Positions 1-8,760 of a stretch of DNA of 64,000 nucleotides are shown one piece after another. The DNA lies in assembly GCF_015353075.1 (NCBI RefSeq), contig NZ_CP064188.1, forward strand, positions 310,001 to 374,000. The letters are read 5' to 3'. Every line of letters starts with the position of its first letter. Position 1 is the first letter of the stretch. The notes under the pieces are model-generated. The model had not been told where the DNA came from. It made no database searches and saw only the letters and a program-made list of their open reading frames with translations. The stretch comes from Rhizobium sp. 007 (lineage in GTDB: Bacteria > Pseudomonadota > Alphaproteobacteria > Rhizobiales > Rhizobiaceae). Position numbers and translations under genes: made by a program.

Positions 1-186
1 GGCGAATTCGTGACGATCACGCGGCACGGAAAGCCCGCCGCCGTGCTTGTGTCGGTCGAAGCGGCCGAGCTTGCAAAGCGGGCTTTGAAGAAGCCACGGC
101 CGAATTTTGGCGACTTCTTGATGACGTATCCCGGCCCTGCCGCTCTCGAAAGAAACCCCTCAAAAATGAGGGAAATTGATGAGTAA
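1..186 (+). CDS. Phd/YefM-type antitoxin, C-terminal part
   Basis: Open from the window edge, 61 residues plus stop; the N terminus lies outside. The opening GEFVTITRHGKPAAVLVSVE is the typical middle of a Phd/YefM antitoxin, the DNA-binding fold that also neutralises a PIN or RelE toxin. The tail (about residues 30-61) would be the toxin-binding part. Its stop overlaps the ATG of the following PIN toxin (ATGAGTAA), the usual coupled antitoxin-toxin order. Such proteins repress their own promoter, which is not in view. The family is clear; the exact partner class is inferred from the neighbour. Confidence 0.75.
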   Translation, partial: GEFVTITRHGKPAAVLVSVEAAELAKRALKKPRPNFGDFLMTYPGPAALERNPSKMREIDE

Positions 187-637
187 TGGCCTGCTGCTTG
201 ATACGAACATCATATCGATATTCTCACCTGATCAAAAGGAAAAGCCATCTGATGCGGTCAAAGCATGGTTCCATGAGCAAGGTGAGGCTGACATGCTCTA
301 TCTGCCAGCCATGACCCTTGCCGAGATCGAGAAGGGCATGCGCAGCCTTCACCGTCGCGGTGGGGTCGGGCGAAGCGCTTGAATGCTTGGCTTGATTTCG
401 TCGTGGATTCCTTTGGGGATCGCATCTTGAACGTTGATCCCATCGTTGCCCGGATCGCCGGGGCGCTGGAAGACGCTGCCACGGCTAAGGGCCGTCATCC
501 CGGCCTTGGTGATCTCATCATTGCCGCAACGGCTAACCGCCAACCTGAAACACTTCATACCCATTGGGGTCCCTGTCGATCTCCCGGCCGCGTTCCGGCC
601 GGAAAACGAGACTGCGCCAAAGACCCCTCGCTTTTGA
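179..637 (+). pseudogene. VapC/FitB-like PIN toxin, frameshifted
   Basis: The start MSNGLLLDTNIISIFSPDQK carries the first PIN-domain acidic motif (LLDTN), followed by LAEIEKGMRSL, which is typical of FitB/VapC ribonucleases. Reading then leaves frame near 370-375 and continues one frame over with AKRLNAWLDFVVDSFGDRIL and HPGLGDLIIAATA. It shifts back near 535-540 to NLKHFIPIGVPVDLP. The piece that normally joins AATA to the NLKHF strand is missing about ten residues, so at least one lesion is a deletion rather than a single-base error. The toxin is almost certainly inactive while its antitoxin remains open. Confidence 0.75.
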
Positions 638-689
638 GGGGTTAGGCAAGCTGCCCCTGTCAGATGGCCGATTCCGAAGATCGTGAAAC

Positions 690-1134
690 CGACGATGTAG
701 AGTCCTGCGCGGGCTTCGTGCGATGGGCGCAAGGGGCTGGAACGACATCAATCAAGCGCGCTCGCCGTCGCTGAATGGCTTGAGGCGCACAAAACAGTAG
801 GGCCGGTTTTATGTCCCCGCGCTCCCAAGCTTTCACGGTCACGCTCTTTGGAAACGTGATTTCAAGGGCGCGATCGACATCGTATCATTCGTTCACCCAA
901 TACGATGACACAGATGCCAAGCACAAATCACATGCCTTCCTCGACAGTCTTATGCTGTTTGGAATGGGATACTCGTGGGGCGGGTTCCGCAGTCTTGCGA
1001 TGGAGATCGAACTTGAGAATCGTCGAGTATTAAAGACTTTGTATAAAGGGGCGCTGCTACGCCTGCAGATTGGTCTTGAAGATGTCGATGATCTGATCTG
1101 CGATCTCGATCAGGCCTTGCGGCGTGCGTCGTAG
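690..1134 (+). pseudogene. metC: Cystathionine beta-lyase (MetC) C-terminal remnant
   Basis: Pieces of the C-terminal half of a MetC-type PLP enzyme are spread over all three forward frames in the right order. They are LRGLRAMGAR near 703, ALAVAEWLEAHKTVGPVLCP near 760-820, SFHGHALWKRDFKGA near 828-875, and finally the open stretch HAFLDSLMLFGMGYSWGGF with IGLEDVDDLICDLDQAL at 920-1125. MetC cleaves cystathionine to homocysteine. The catalytic-lysine half is absent and at least four frame changes are needed, so this is an old remnant. It lies at the left edge of a sulfur-metabolism block. Confidence 0.7.
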
Positions 1135-1302
1135 CGGAATTCGCTCTCTTCGTGAGCAACATCAAGTCGTTAGACTCTCGTTATCAATACTCAATCAGGC
1201 AGCGTCTCTGTCTCCAGGGCGAAAGGGCGGTTCAATCGGACGTCAGCTGGCGCGGCCGCCTGTTCGAATCCTGTCGAGGCGGGCATCTAGTATAATGGAC
1301 TT
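1135..1302. other. Short gene-free stretch
   Basis: This lies between the metC remnant and the end of the hydroxyacid dehydrogenase. A stretch at about 1258-1290 contains a T-arm-like GTTCGAATCC flanked by C- and G-rich arms, which resembles the 3' part of a tRNA. No acceptor, D or anticodon arm pairs with it, so no RNA gene is called. Confidence 0.3.
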
Positions 1303-2308
1303 TTAAGCCGCCACCTTGTTTCGCAGCCTGCCTTCGTCGAGCAATATCCGGACCGTCTGCGCTGCGTTGGAACGCATCTCGACAGCCGCATGATCGGAAT
1401 AGAAGGCGTTATGCGGCGTGATCACGAGCCGCCCGGCAAGCCAGCCTTCACGTTTGCGCCAAGCCGTCAGCAAAGAATGGTCACCGGGCGGCTCCTGCGC
1501 CAGAGTGTCGATTGCGGCCGCAGCCAGATGGCCGCTTCGCAACGAGGCTTCTAGCGCATCGAGGTCGTCGAGTAGCTCGCCGCGTGCTGTGTTTACGACA
1601 AGCGCTCCCGGTTTAAGTCGGGCAAGACCGTCGGCGCCCATAATGCCGCGCGTCTCTTCGGTCGCCGGACAATGAAGCGTGACCACATCCGACTGGGCGA
1701 GAAGCTTGTCCAGCCGGTCGGAGCGCTCGTAACCGACGGCCTTTTCATGGCCGGGCGGTTGGCCGGGATCGTAACCAAGGATACGGAAACCGAATGGCTT
1801 CAGCCGGTTGACGACCGCCGTGCCCGATCCGCCCGACGCCGACGACACCCACCGTGGTCCGGTTCGAGCGAGAAAGCGGCTTCAAGCTATGGACCTGCCA
1901 TCCAGACGTGTATCCGCGGGCCCGGGCGTCGTGCTCCCAGAGCCGCCGGGTCAGCGACAGGATCATCGCGACCGCATGATCAGCAACTTCCTCCGTGCCA
2001 TAATCGGGATTGTTGGCAAACGGGATGCCGGCGCTCGTGAGCGCCGAAAGATCGATCTTCTCGTAACCGACACCATATCGCACGACGCCACGACAACGCG
2101 TCAGATGGGCGATGCTGCGCGGCCCGAGGCGCGCGCCCCAGACCATCAGGGCATCGAGCCTTGCTAGCCGATCTGGAGCGAAAGATGCTTCATCGGTGCT
2201 GGCGAAGAAGTCGATCTCGACATCGTCGCCGAGCACTTTCGCTTCGAGGTCAGGCGTGCCGATCATGTGATCGGTAATCCCGACCACGTATTTCTTATGT
2301 GCTGTCAT
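1303..2308 (-). pseudogene. D-isomer-specific 2-hydroxyacid dehydrogenase, one frameshift
   Basis: Two overlapping reverse frames join into one protein of about 335 aa. The N-terminal part (from 2308) contains VVRYGVGYEKIDLSALTSAG and YGTEEVADHAVAMILSLTRR. The NAD-binding start GVVGVGRIG then switches frame to GTAVVNRLKPFGFRILGYDP. The rest carries LKPGALVVNTARGELLD, DTLAQEPPG and VITPHNAFYS. These are the Rossmann, Arg, Glu and His regions of the SerA/CtBP-like family, which reduces 2-oxoacids with NAD(P)H. One extra base in the C run at 1823-1825 explains the break, so it may be a recent mutation or a sequencing error. It is the last gene of sulfur operon I. Confidence 0.8.
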
Positions 2309-2315
2309 TCCCGTT

Positions 2316-2535
2316 CTACCGATATTGCCGCGTCAGCGTCATTCCCCATTCTACCGCGGTCTGGTGCTCCGATTGACGGAACATAACGTTCTCCAGCAGA
2401 GGGCCGAACAGGGTCACCATGATAAGCCCGGCGAAAACCCTGTGGGCGTGGAGCTCGTTGATGTTCTGGAATACGTATCAACCCAGCCGCCACGGCCGGA
2501 AGAGGCACCGAACATGCTCGGCGGCGATCAGCCTT
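2316..2535 (-). pseudogene. ABC transporter permease remnant (SsuC/TauC type)
   Basis: Between the FMN reductase and the dehydrogenase the reverse strand reads AEHVGASSG, then after one base change ELHAHRVFAGLIMVTLFGPL and LLENVMFRQSEHQTAVEWGM before a stop at 2316. This matches the last about 70 residues of nitrate/sulfonate/taurine-type permeases, after the EAA loop. The rest of the permease, its ATPase and its binding protein are absent. It suggests that the operon once carried its own sulfonate importer. Confidence 0.55.
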
Positions 2536-2542
2536 TGAGTAC

Positions 2543-3103
2543 TTATTCCGCGGCAATTGCGTCGGCTGTCGAGCGGGACTTCACAAGGACGGAAGCCTCC
2601 ACCAGCGCCTGGTTTACGCGACCGAGAATAGCTGCTGACGGCTTGCCATCGGTGAAATCGCGGCTCGAGGCGTAGATTGCTGTCGGCAGAACAAAAGCCT
2701 CGAAAAAAGCGAACAGTGGGCGAAGTTGATGCTCGACAACGAGGGAGTGTCGATCGCCCCCGCCGGTCGCCGTCAGGATGACAGGTTTACCGCGCAAGTC
2801 TGCGGGATCAAGTAGATCGAAGACGTGCTTGAACAGGCCCGTGTAGCTCCCTTTGTAGGTTGGCGACCCGATGATGAGCGCTTCGGCCTCGACGATTGTT
2901 TGGATCATTTTTCTTGCGGCAGGATCGAGGTCCGCGACCGATCTTGCGGCCGCCAGTGACGTGCCGAGGTCTTCCACGTCGAAGACAGCATGCTGCAGGC
3001 CTGCCTGCTTCGCCAGCGAACCTGTTACGCTCTCCACGAAACGCCTGGTGCTCGACGGGCGGGAGATATTGCCCGAAAAGCCGACGATCAGATCGTTGCT
3101 CAT
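2543..3103 (-). CDS. NADPH-dependent FMN reductase (MsuE/SsuE-like)
   Basis: A 186-aa flavodoxin-fold protein. The start DLIVGFSGNISRPSSTRRFV has the phosphate-binding loop, and EALIIGSPTYKGSYTGLFKH with LLDPADLRGKPVILTATGGG is diagnostic of the MsuE/SsuE family. Length is normal for the family (about 185-195 aa). It would supply reduced FMN to the flavin-dependent SsuD-like and SfnB-like monooxygenases immediately upstream, releasing sulfite from sulfonates. It is cytoplasmic. The 134 bp to the preceding gene are otherwise featureless. MsuE rather than SsuE is suggested by the resemblance but not proven. Confidence 0.85.
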   Translation of the reverse strand: MSNDLIVGFSGNISRPSSTRRFVESVTGSLAKQAGLQHAVFDVEDLGTSLAAARSVADLDPAARKMIQTIVEAEALIIGSPTYKGSYTGLFKHVFDLLDPADLRGKPVILTATGGGDRHSLVVEHQLRPLFAFFEAFVLPTAIYASSRDFTDGKPSAAILGRVNQALVEASVLVKSRSTADAIAAE

Positions 3104-3237
3104 CTAAATTCCTTTTACGAGTTCGTCTCGATCATGCAACGCAGGTTGCAGACCACGGGGAAGGCGGGGAGCCCCCATGTGGAAACCCAGAAGGGCCTGA
3201 TATCTAAGGGATGTCATCGGGGGGTCCTGCTGTTTCG

Positions 3238-4419
3238 TTAGGCTGTTTTCAGGACGGTGAGCCCTGTCGGATAGCTCGAGCGGGTGGTTTCCTCGCGACT
3301 CCATCGATCAAACGCGGCACGGCCCAATATCGAAATCGATGTATCTTCCTGCGGCGCATGGACGAGTACGGACTGAACATCCCTGAAATGCCGTTCAAGT
3401 CCCAGGTCGGCGTTGAGGCCCGGATTGCCGATGCCGCGTACCGCGATCTGCACCGCTTCGCGCAGTTGCCGACCCGCGAGGAGCCGGGCCCTTATTAGCC
3501 TTTCCGCGTCACCATGGTTGGCTTCGAGCGCCCCGAAAATGATCTGTCGGGCACCGGAGACGAGCAGGTCGATCTCACCTGAAAGTGCCACAAACCGCTC
3601 TGTTTGGGCAATGGGACGGCCCAGATTGGCCGGCACGCGCTCATGCGCGAACCGAATGAAGGCCGCTTGCGCGGCTTCGGCCGCGCCGAGATAGATTGCA
3701 GTCAGCGCCAACGTGATCGCCGCATGGGCGCGATTGTCCTGCTGCGCCACCGATGGGTCGACGAGTTCCAGAACGTCTTCCCTCGGGATCTTGACGTCGA
3801 TAAATTCGACGTCATGCGAACCTGTGGCGCGCATGCCCAGGCTGTTCCAGTTCTCAATCACGTGGATGCCGGGCAGTCCGTTTGGTACGACGAACGTTCC
3901 GACGCGCGCAGGCGTTTCGTCCGTATGCGCCCAGACAAGGAAATGGGTAAGGCCGTGTGCGCCCGTCACGAAGCGCTTGCGACCCGTAATTGACCAGCCG
4001 TTTGCAGTGCGGCGGGCGAGAGTCGCGGGTAAACCGCCGCGCGCCGGAGACCCCAGTTCCGGCTCGACGCGCGCTGCGTTGAGCAGCAGCGGTCGCTGCT
4101 TTCCCTCTGCCAGTAGGCGCCTGTATAGATCGTCCGGCCAATGGTTCTTTGCGGCCTGGCCGAGATGATTGAAGATCGTCATGGCGCTGATCAGCGCTAC
4201 CGAGGGATCACCCCGCCCCAGCGCCGCCAGAATGTGGGCCGTATCACCGAGCGTAGCGCCTTCGCCGCCATAGCGAGTTGCAACAGTGCTCTCAAGGAGG
4301 CCACTCTGATGAACGGCACGGATACCCGTCCAGGGAAATTGACCGGTTCGATCCGCATCCGGTGCGGCTTCTGCGAGAACGCGCACGGTTTCATCTGGGA
4401 CGATTTTATCATGGGACAT
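3238..4419 (-). CDS. SfnB-like acyl-CoA-dehydrogenase-fold flavin oxidoreductase
   Basis: About 393 aa from the ATG at 4419 (MSHDKIVPDETVRVLAEAAP). The frame stays open another 38 codons upstream, but those residues are arginine-rich and unlike the family. The protein has the acyl-CoA dehydrogenase layout of the DszC/SfnB branch: YGGEGATLGDTAHILAALGR, then RRTANGWSITGRKRFVTGAH, then a four-helix C-terminal domain ending near RHFRDVQSVLVHAPQED. Family members use reduced flavin and oxygen to oxidise organic sulfur compounds (SfnB in dimethylsulfone use, DszC in thiophene oxidation). Placement between an SsuD-like enzyme and an FMN reductase supports such a role; the substrate is unknown. Confidence 0.8.
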   Translation of the reverse strand: MSHDKIVPDETVRVLAEAAPDADRTGQFPWTGIRAVHQSGLLESTVATRYGGEGATLGDTAHILAALGRGDPSVALISAMTIFNHLGQAAKNHWPDDLYRRLLAEGKQRPLLLNAARVEPELGSPARGGLPATLARRTANGWSITGRKRFVTGAHGLTHFLVWAHTDETPARVGTFVVPNGLPGIHVIENWNSLGMRATGSHDVEFIDVKIPREDVLELVDPSVAQQDNRAHAAITLALTAIYLGAAEAAQAAFIRFAHERVPANLGRPIAQTERFVALSGEIDLLVSGARQIIFGALEANHGDAERLIRARLLAGRQLREAVQIAVRGIGNPGLNADLGLERHFRDVQSVLVHAPQEDTSISILGRAAFDRWSREETTRSSYPTGLTVLKTA

Positions 4420-4536
4420 GCGGGTCGAAGCTTTCTGGCTGGTGAGGGAGCGACATCCCTCGGCAAAGAACGAGCAGATCCGGCTGCGTTGACAAAAAGG
4501 GACGTGCGGTCTGGCGTTCAGGCCAGGCGGCACGCA

Positions 4537-5640
4537 TCACGCGGCAGTCCTTTTCCTCGCATCTTCCCGTTCGCGAATGCCTTCACGCACAAGCGGCAGG
4601 ATGTAACGGCCATAATCGACCGCATCATTGTAGTTGTCATAGCCGCGGATCGAGATCAGATCGGCGCCAAGATCGATGTAATCGAGGATGGAATCTGCAA
4701 TGGTGCGCGGCGAGCCCACAAGCGCGGTGGTGGCGCCGCTGGCATTGGTTGCTGTGACCGTCGGATACCATAAGGCTCGGTCATGCACATCACCGCGTGC
4801 CGCAATGTCCAGAAGCCGCTGTGAACCGACATTGGCCGGGCGCCCAGCATTGAGTGGCGCACGTGCCAAGCCTTTCTGACGGTTTTCGTTCAACTGGTCT
4901 AGAACTCTGTGCGCCTTTTGCCACGCCAACTCGTCGGTTTCCGCCACGATCGGCCGGAAGGTGACCCAGATGCGCGGGCGATCCGTCCGACCTGCCCTTG
5001 CCGCTTCCGCGTAGATCCGTTCGATCTGCTGTTTTGTTTCTGCAAGCGGCTCCCCCCAGAGCCCGAAAATGTCGCACAGTGAACCACCGATCCGATAAGC
5101 GGCATCCGACGAACCGCCGAGCGAAATCGGGATCAGTCCATTGGTTGGGCGCACTGCGCTGCGGAATTGCTTAAACCGGTAGTATTTCCCACCGAAGTCG
5201 AAAGGTTCTGTGGACGTCCAGGCTTGACGTAGGATCCGGATGTATTCTTCCTGACGCTCGTAGCGCTGCTCCTTGTTGAGGAAGTCGCCTTCACGAGCCT
5301 GTTCTTCGTCGCTGCCGCCTGCGATGAAGTGAACGACTACACGCCCACCGCTCAACTGGTCGAGTGTTGCAAGTGATTTGGCTGCGACCGTTGGATAGAT
5401 GGTGTTAGGGCGCAAGGCCACGATGATCTTGATATTCTTCGTGTGTGCCAGGACCGTAGCGCCGAGCGTGAAGGGATCGAAAGACGAGGAGGAGTAGGGG
5501 ATCAGCGTATAGTTGAAGCCATAGTCGTCGAGCGCGCGCGCATAGCGCTCCAGGAAACGTGGATCCACAGGCGCGTCAGGTATGGGGTTCAGGTCGTTCG
5601 ACGCGTTAGGAAAGCTTACACTAATGAATTCCGCGGCCAT
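4537..5640 (-). CDS. SsuD-like FMNH2-dependent alkanesulfonate monooxygenase
   Basis: 367 aa starting MAAEFISVSFPNASNDLNPI at 5640, with GGAG eight bases upstream; the longer open frame has no ribosome-binding site. It is a luciferase-like TIM barrel. NIKIIVALRPNTIYPTVAAK, LDQLSGGRVVVHFIAGGSDE and RYERQEEYIRILRQAW follow the SsuD pattern (FMN phosphate and sulfonate-binding strands), and the C-terminal VGSPRTIADSILDYIDLGAD is typical. SsuD enzymes cleave C-S bonds of alkanesulfonates to aldehyde and sulfite. It is the first gene of operon I, and one copy of the repeated 42-bp element sits 60 bp upstream. Substrate specificity cannot be read from the sequence. Confidence 0.85.
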   Translation of the reverse strand: MAAEFISVSFPNASNDLNPIPDAPVDPRFLERYARALDDYGFNYTLIPYSSSSFDPFTLGATVLAHTKNIKIIVALRPNTIYPTVAAKSLATLDQLSGGRVVVHFIAGGSDEEQAREGDFLNKEQRYERQEEYIRILRQAWTSTEPFDFGGKYYRFKQFRSAVRPTNGLIPISLGGSSDAAYRIGGSLCDIFGLWGEPLAETKQQIERIYAEAARAGRTDRPRIWVTFRPIVAETDELAWQKAHRVLDQLNENRQKGLARAPLNAGRPANVGSQRLLDIAARGDVHDRALWYPTVTATNASGATTALVGSPRTIADSILDYIDLGADLISIRGYDNYNDAVDYGRYILPLVREGIREREDARKRTAA

Positions 5641-5700
5641 GTGAGCTCCTTCAGGTTGCCGACCAATGCACTGAGGGTAAGGTGCGACAGCGACATGAGG

Positions 5701-5742
5701 AAGACAGGTCTTTCTTTTTCTATAGATTCTGTAGAAAATATT
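5701..5742 (-). promoter_or_regulatory. Sulfur-operon element, copy A
   Basis: A 42-bp element shared without gaps with 12614-12655 and 18917-18958. It matches copy C at 35 of 42 positions and copy B at 31 of 42. On the coding strand of operon I the core reads CTACAGAATCTATAG followed by AAAAAGAA. It contains a near-palindrome CTATAG-N3-CTGTAG on the plus strand. It lies 60 bp upstream of the SsuD-like start, a promoter or activator-site distance. The binding protein is unknown; a CysB/Cbl-like LysR regulator is a guess. Confidence 0.55.
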
Positions 5743-5954
5743 CGCTATTGCGGCTTTTGAAGTAGGACTCACGGTCACCGCCATGCCGTTCAAGCAGGCC
5801 CCGGCTCCCGACGAAATAAGAAAATTGGCTGACCGCTGGGCACAACATGCGCTTTCATCCGAGGACAGCGCAGAGTAATCATTGTTGCGGCGACAACCTG
5901 CAACTTAATGGACGTCTTCCAGACCTAGTATGCAATCGTATGGCTTGTGAACGG
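5743..5954. other. Intergenic region between operons II and I
   Basis: No gene is supported between the LLM pseudogene stop and element A. A weak reverse reading frame that runs through the element into the SsuD-like gene lacks a credible start. No T-tracted terminator was seen. Confidence 0.3.
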
Positions 5955-7036
5955 TTACGAGGCAGGCGACCAGCCAAGTGCTGGAGCGACTGTCTCGGCC
6001 AGATCGGTCAGCAAGCGGACGTTCTCGGCGAGGCTGAAGGCAGGAGGCAGGAAGAGCACCACCTCGTCCGCGGCTGCGAGGCCCGGATCATTGAACACTG
6101 CCTCAATCACTCGATCGGGCGTGCCTTGAAAGACAGGCGAAATCTGAACCCCGGGGGGTTGGCGGGCGGGCTCGAGGGCACCTTTGGGACGCGACGCGGC
6201 AATTCCCTTGGTGCGACGCTCAAGGTCATAGGCCGCATACTTCTCTCGGAGCTCAGCGGTGGTCCCAACCAGGATGGAGGCGGCGACGGCGACCGGCGGC
6301 GGTTCGGTTGCCCACGTCTTGCGCCAGGTGGCACGAAACGCCTCGATAATGCGAGCCTGATACTGTCCGAAGGTCTCGCCCTCGGCCTGGTCGTGTTGCA
6401 CGGTTCCGCAGATGAGTCCGATCCCAAGCTCGGCCGCCTGCACCGCGCTGCCCAAGCTAGCCGAGCCCTGGCGAATCCTGGAACGCAGGGTCGGGCTGTG
6501 CGGTGTCACGCGCAGCTCGGTGCCCTCCGGGACACCCTGGCCCGCTCCGGCGACAGTGTGGAGGACTTCGCCGCCAATCGCTGCGAGGAAGCGCGCCTGG
6601 CGGCGTTTGGCCTCCGTCCGGGCGTCGGTGTCGACGGCACCGAAGACTGCGTCGAACGCCGCGTTGGCACCGGTCGATATGGCAAGTTCGAGCCGGCCAT
6701 CGATGAGCAAGTCGGTCGTGCCGGCCGCCTCGGCGAGCAGGATAGGGTCCTGGTAGCGCATTGGGATGACCGCCGATCCCAGCTTGATGCGCTTGGTGTG
6801 CTGACCGGCGGCGGCGAAGAACGGAAGCGGAGAGGACAGGTAGTGGTCGAAGTGTCGCTGATAGGCCCAGCCTGACTGTAGCCCAGCCGCTCAGCTTCCT
6901 TGAACAACTCGATCCCCTCGCGCAGGCCCTGCGCCGGTCCGGCTTCGTCGTTGAACGACACCCTGGTATTGAAGCCGAGCCACCGCTTTGGGCGGAACGA
7001 TGCGGGCAGGGTACTGACAGGCGCAGCGATGGTCAT
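5955..7036 (-). pseudogene. Luciferase-like FMN monooxygenase, frameshifted
   Basis: The N-terminal part (from 7036) reads FRPKRWLGFNTRVSFNDEAG and ELFKEAERLGYS. One base out of phase near 6880 it continues GWAYQRHFDHYLSSPLPFFA, LGSAVIPMRYQDPILLAEAA and DLLIDGRLELAISTG, then a normal C terminus EVVLFLPPAFSLAENVRLLT. The joined protein is about 360 aa, normal for bacterial LLM enzymes. It resembles the KPN_01858-type family, which travels with oligopeptide-type ABC importers as here. Its start overlaps the stop of the ATPase gene (ATGA). A single indel in an otherwise intact gene may be a recent loss or a sequence error. Confidence 0.75.
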
Positions 7037-8760
7037 GCGATCTTTTCCCTGCCGATGATCCGCCGGGGTTGCAGGCGTGGCACGCGGGCAACACCGGCAA
7101 TGCCGGACGGGATCGATTCCAGCAACGACGCGGTATAGGGGTGTTGCGGGTTGTCGAAGATGTCACTGACTGTTCCGCGTTCGACGATGCGACCCCGCTG
7201 CATCACAGAGACGGTGTGCGCAAGTTGGCGAACGAGAGCCAGATCATGGGACACGAACACATAGGTCAGGCCAAGCTTGGCCTGCAGCGATAGCAATACC
7301 TCTACGATATCGGCCTGGACGCTGACATCGAGCGCGGAGGTCGGCTCGTCGAGTACGATCACGTCCGGCCGCAGCACCAAGGAGCGTGCAATCGCCACGC
7401 GCTGGCGCTGGCCGCCTGAGAGGGCTGACGGCTTACGGGAAAGGAGCTGCTCGCCGAGCCCCACATTGGCTAGCGCCTCTCTGGCCTGTTCGACCCGCTC
7501 CCTGGGCGTTCCGATCTTGAACCGGTCGAGCGGCTCGCGCACCAGTTGCTCGACCTTCCAGGTCGGGTCGAGCGAGGTAAACGGGTTCTGATAGACAAGC
7601 TGGAGATGGCGCCAAGCCATGCGCAGCGATCCGTGCGAGCGACCGGTGAGCTGCTCGCCGGCGACCGAGATGTCGCCGGTGTCGGGCACCTCGAGTCCGA
7701 CGAGCAGCCGGATCGTCGTCGTCTTGCCCGAGCCGGACTCGCCCACCAGCGCATGGGTCGTGCCGGCCGGGACGCTGAACGACACGTCGTTGACGGCTGT
7801 CAATACTTTGCCATCGACTTTGAATGCCTTCGTGACGGCGCTGACCTCGATCTTCGGTGCCTTGCCGGCGGCATCAAGGAGACGAAAGCCGGGATCGCGC
7901 AATGTGGCGTAGCGATTGGGGTTGAGGGCTGGAACATCGGCGTGCAACTTCTTTGCGTATGCCGAAGTGGGCGATGAGAAGACGGAAGCGGTTTTGCCGG
8001 CTTCCTGGACGGCGCCCTCTTTGAGTACCACGAGCGAGTTCGCTCGCTCGGCGGCGATCGCAAGGTCATGGGTAATGAGAAGCAGGCTGATATCAAGCTC
8101 GTGCTGGAGACGCGAAACCAAGTCGAGGATCCGCTTCTGGATCGTGACGTCGAGCGCGGACGTCGGCTCGTCTGCGACCAGGAGCGCGGGCCGCGGCAGG
8201 ACCGCAAGGCCGATCAGTACGCGCTGCAGCATGCCCCCTGACAACTGGTGGGGGTAAGACTCGTAGACCCGTTGGGGGTTGTCGAGCCCGACCTGGGCGA
8301 ATGTTTCCAGGATGAGCGCCTTGCGGATGGCCGCATTAGGCTCGTCGATAAGGGCGGCCTCCTCCATCGCTTGCGCACCGATCGTCCTGACCGGATTGAG
8401 CGAGGTGCCGGGATCCTGCGGAACGAAACCGATCGCCCGTCCCCGTAGTGGCCGGAAATGACGCTCGGAAAGCGCGAGCACGTCCTGACCATCGAATTCA
8501 ACGCGCCCGGTCGCGCGCCCTTCACTCGGGAGCAGCCGCAGCACCGCGCGTGCGATGGTCGATTTGCCCGAACCCGACTCGCCTATGAGCGCGAGGCTCT
8601 TGCCGCGCCCTAGCTCGAAGCTGACGTTGCTAACGACTTGGTGTGGCCCGTAAGATACCGAAAGTCCCTCGGTTCGAAGCAGCGGACCTAATCGCTGCGG
8701 CTTGGACGCGTCGTTTTCAACGCTTAAGAAATTGGCGGTCAGTCTGTCTTGCGGAGCCAT
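7033..8760 (-). CDS. Dipeptide/oligopeptide-type ABC transporter, fused double ATPase
   Basis: About 575 aa from MAPQDRLTANFLSVEND at 8760. Two complete ABC domains are present. The first has Walker A GESGSGKST, signature LSGGMLQRV and Walker [13 protein letters not shown]; the second has GESGSGKTTT, LSGGQRQRV and [12 protein letters not shown]. This is a DppD-DppF-like fusion that energises the two membrane subunits encoded just upstream. It overlaps the permease gene by 22 bp and the monooxygenase gene by 4 bp, so the genes are translationally coupled. The solute is inferred from context to be an organosulfur compound. Confidence 0.9.
   Translation of the reverse strand: MAPQDRLTANFLSVENDASKPQRLGPLLRTEGLSVSYGPHQVVSNVSFELGRGKSLALIGESGSGKSTIARAVLRLLPSEGRATGRVEFDGQDVLALSERHFRPLRGRAIGFVPQDPGTSLNPVRTIGAQAMEEAALIDEPNAAIRKALILETFAQVGLDNPQRVYESYPHQLSGGMLQRVLIGLAVLPRPALLVADEPTSALDVTIQKRILDLVSRLQHELDISLLLITHDLAIAAERANSLVVLKEGAVQEAGKTASVFSSPTSAYAKKLHADVPALNPNRYATLRDPGFRLLDAAGKAPKIEVSAVTKAFKVDGKVLTAVNDVSFSVPAGTTHALVGESGSGKTTTIRLLVGLEVPDTGDISVAGEQLTGRSHGSLRMAWRHLQLVYQNPFTSLDPTWKVEQLVREPLDRFKIGTPRERVEQAREALANVGLGEQLLSRKPSALSGGQRQRVAIARSLVLRPDVIVLDEPTSALDVSVQADIVEVLLSLQAKLGLTYVFVSHDLALVRQLAHTVSVMQRGRIVERGTVSDIFDNPQHPYTASLLESIPSGIAGVARVPRLQPRRIIGREKIA

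Noticed and set aside
1255..1292. tRNA-like 3' arm (GTTCGAATCC)
   Set aside because: No D arm, anticodon arm or acceptor stem pairs with it within 100 bp.
5847..6875. Plus-strand frame of 342 codons opposite the LLM gene
   Set aside because: It mirrors the conserved monooxygenase on the other strand and has no protein-like motif.
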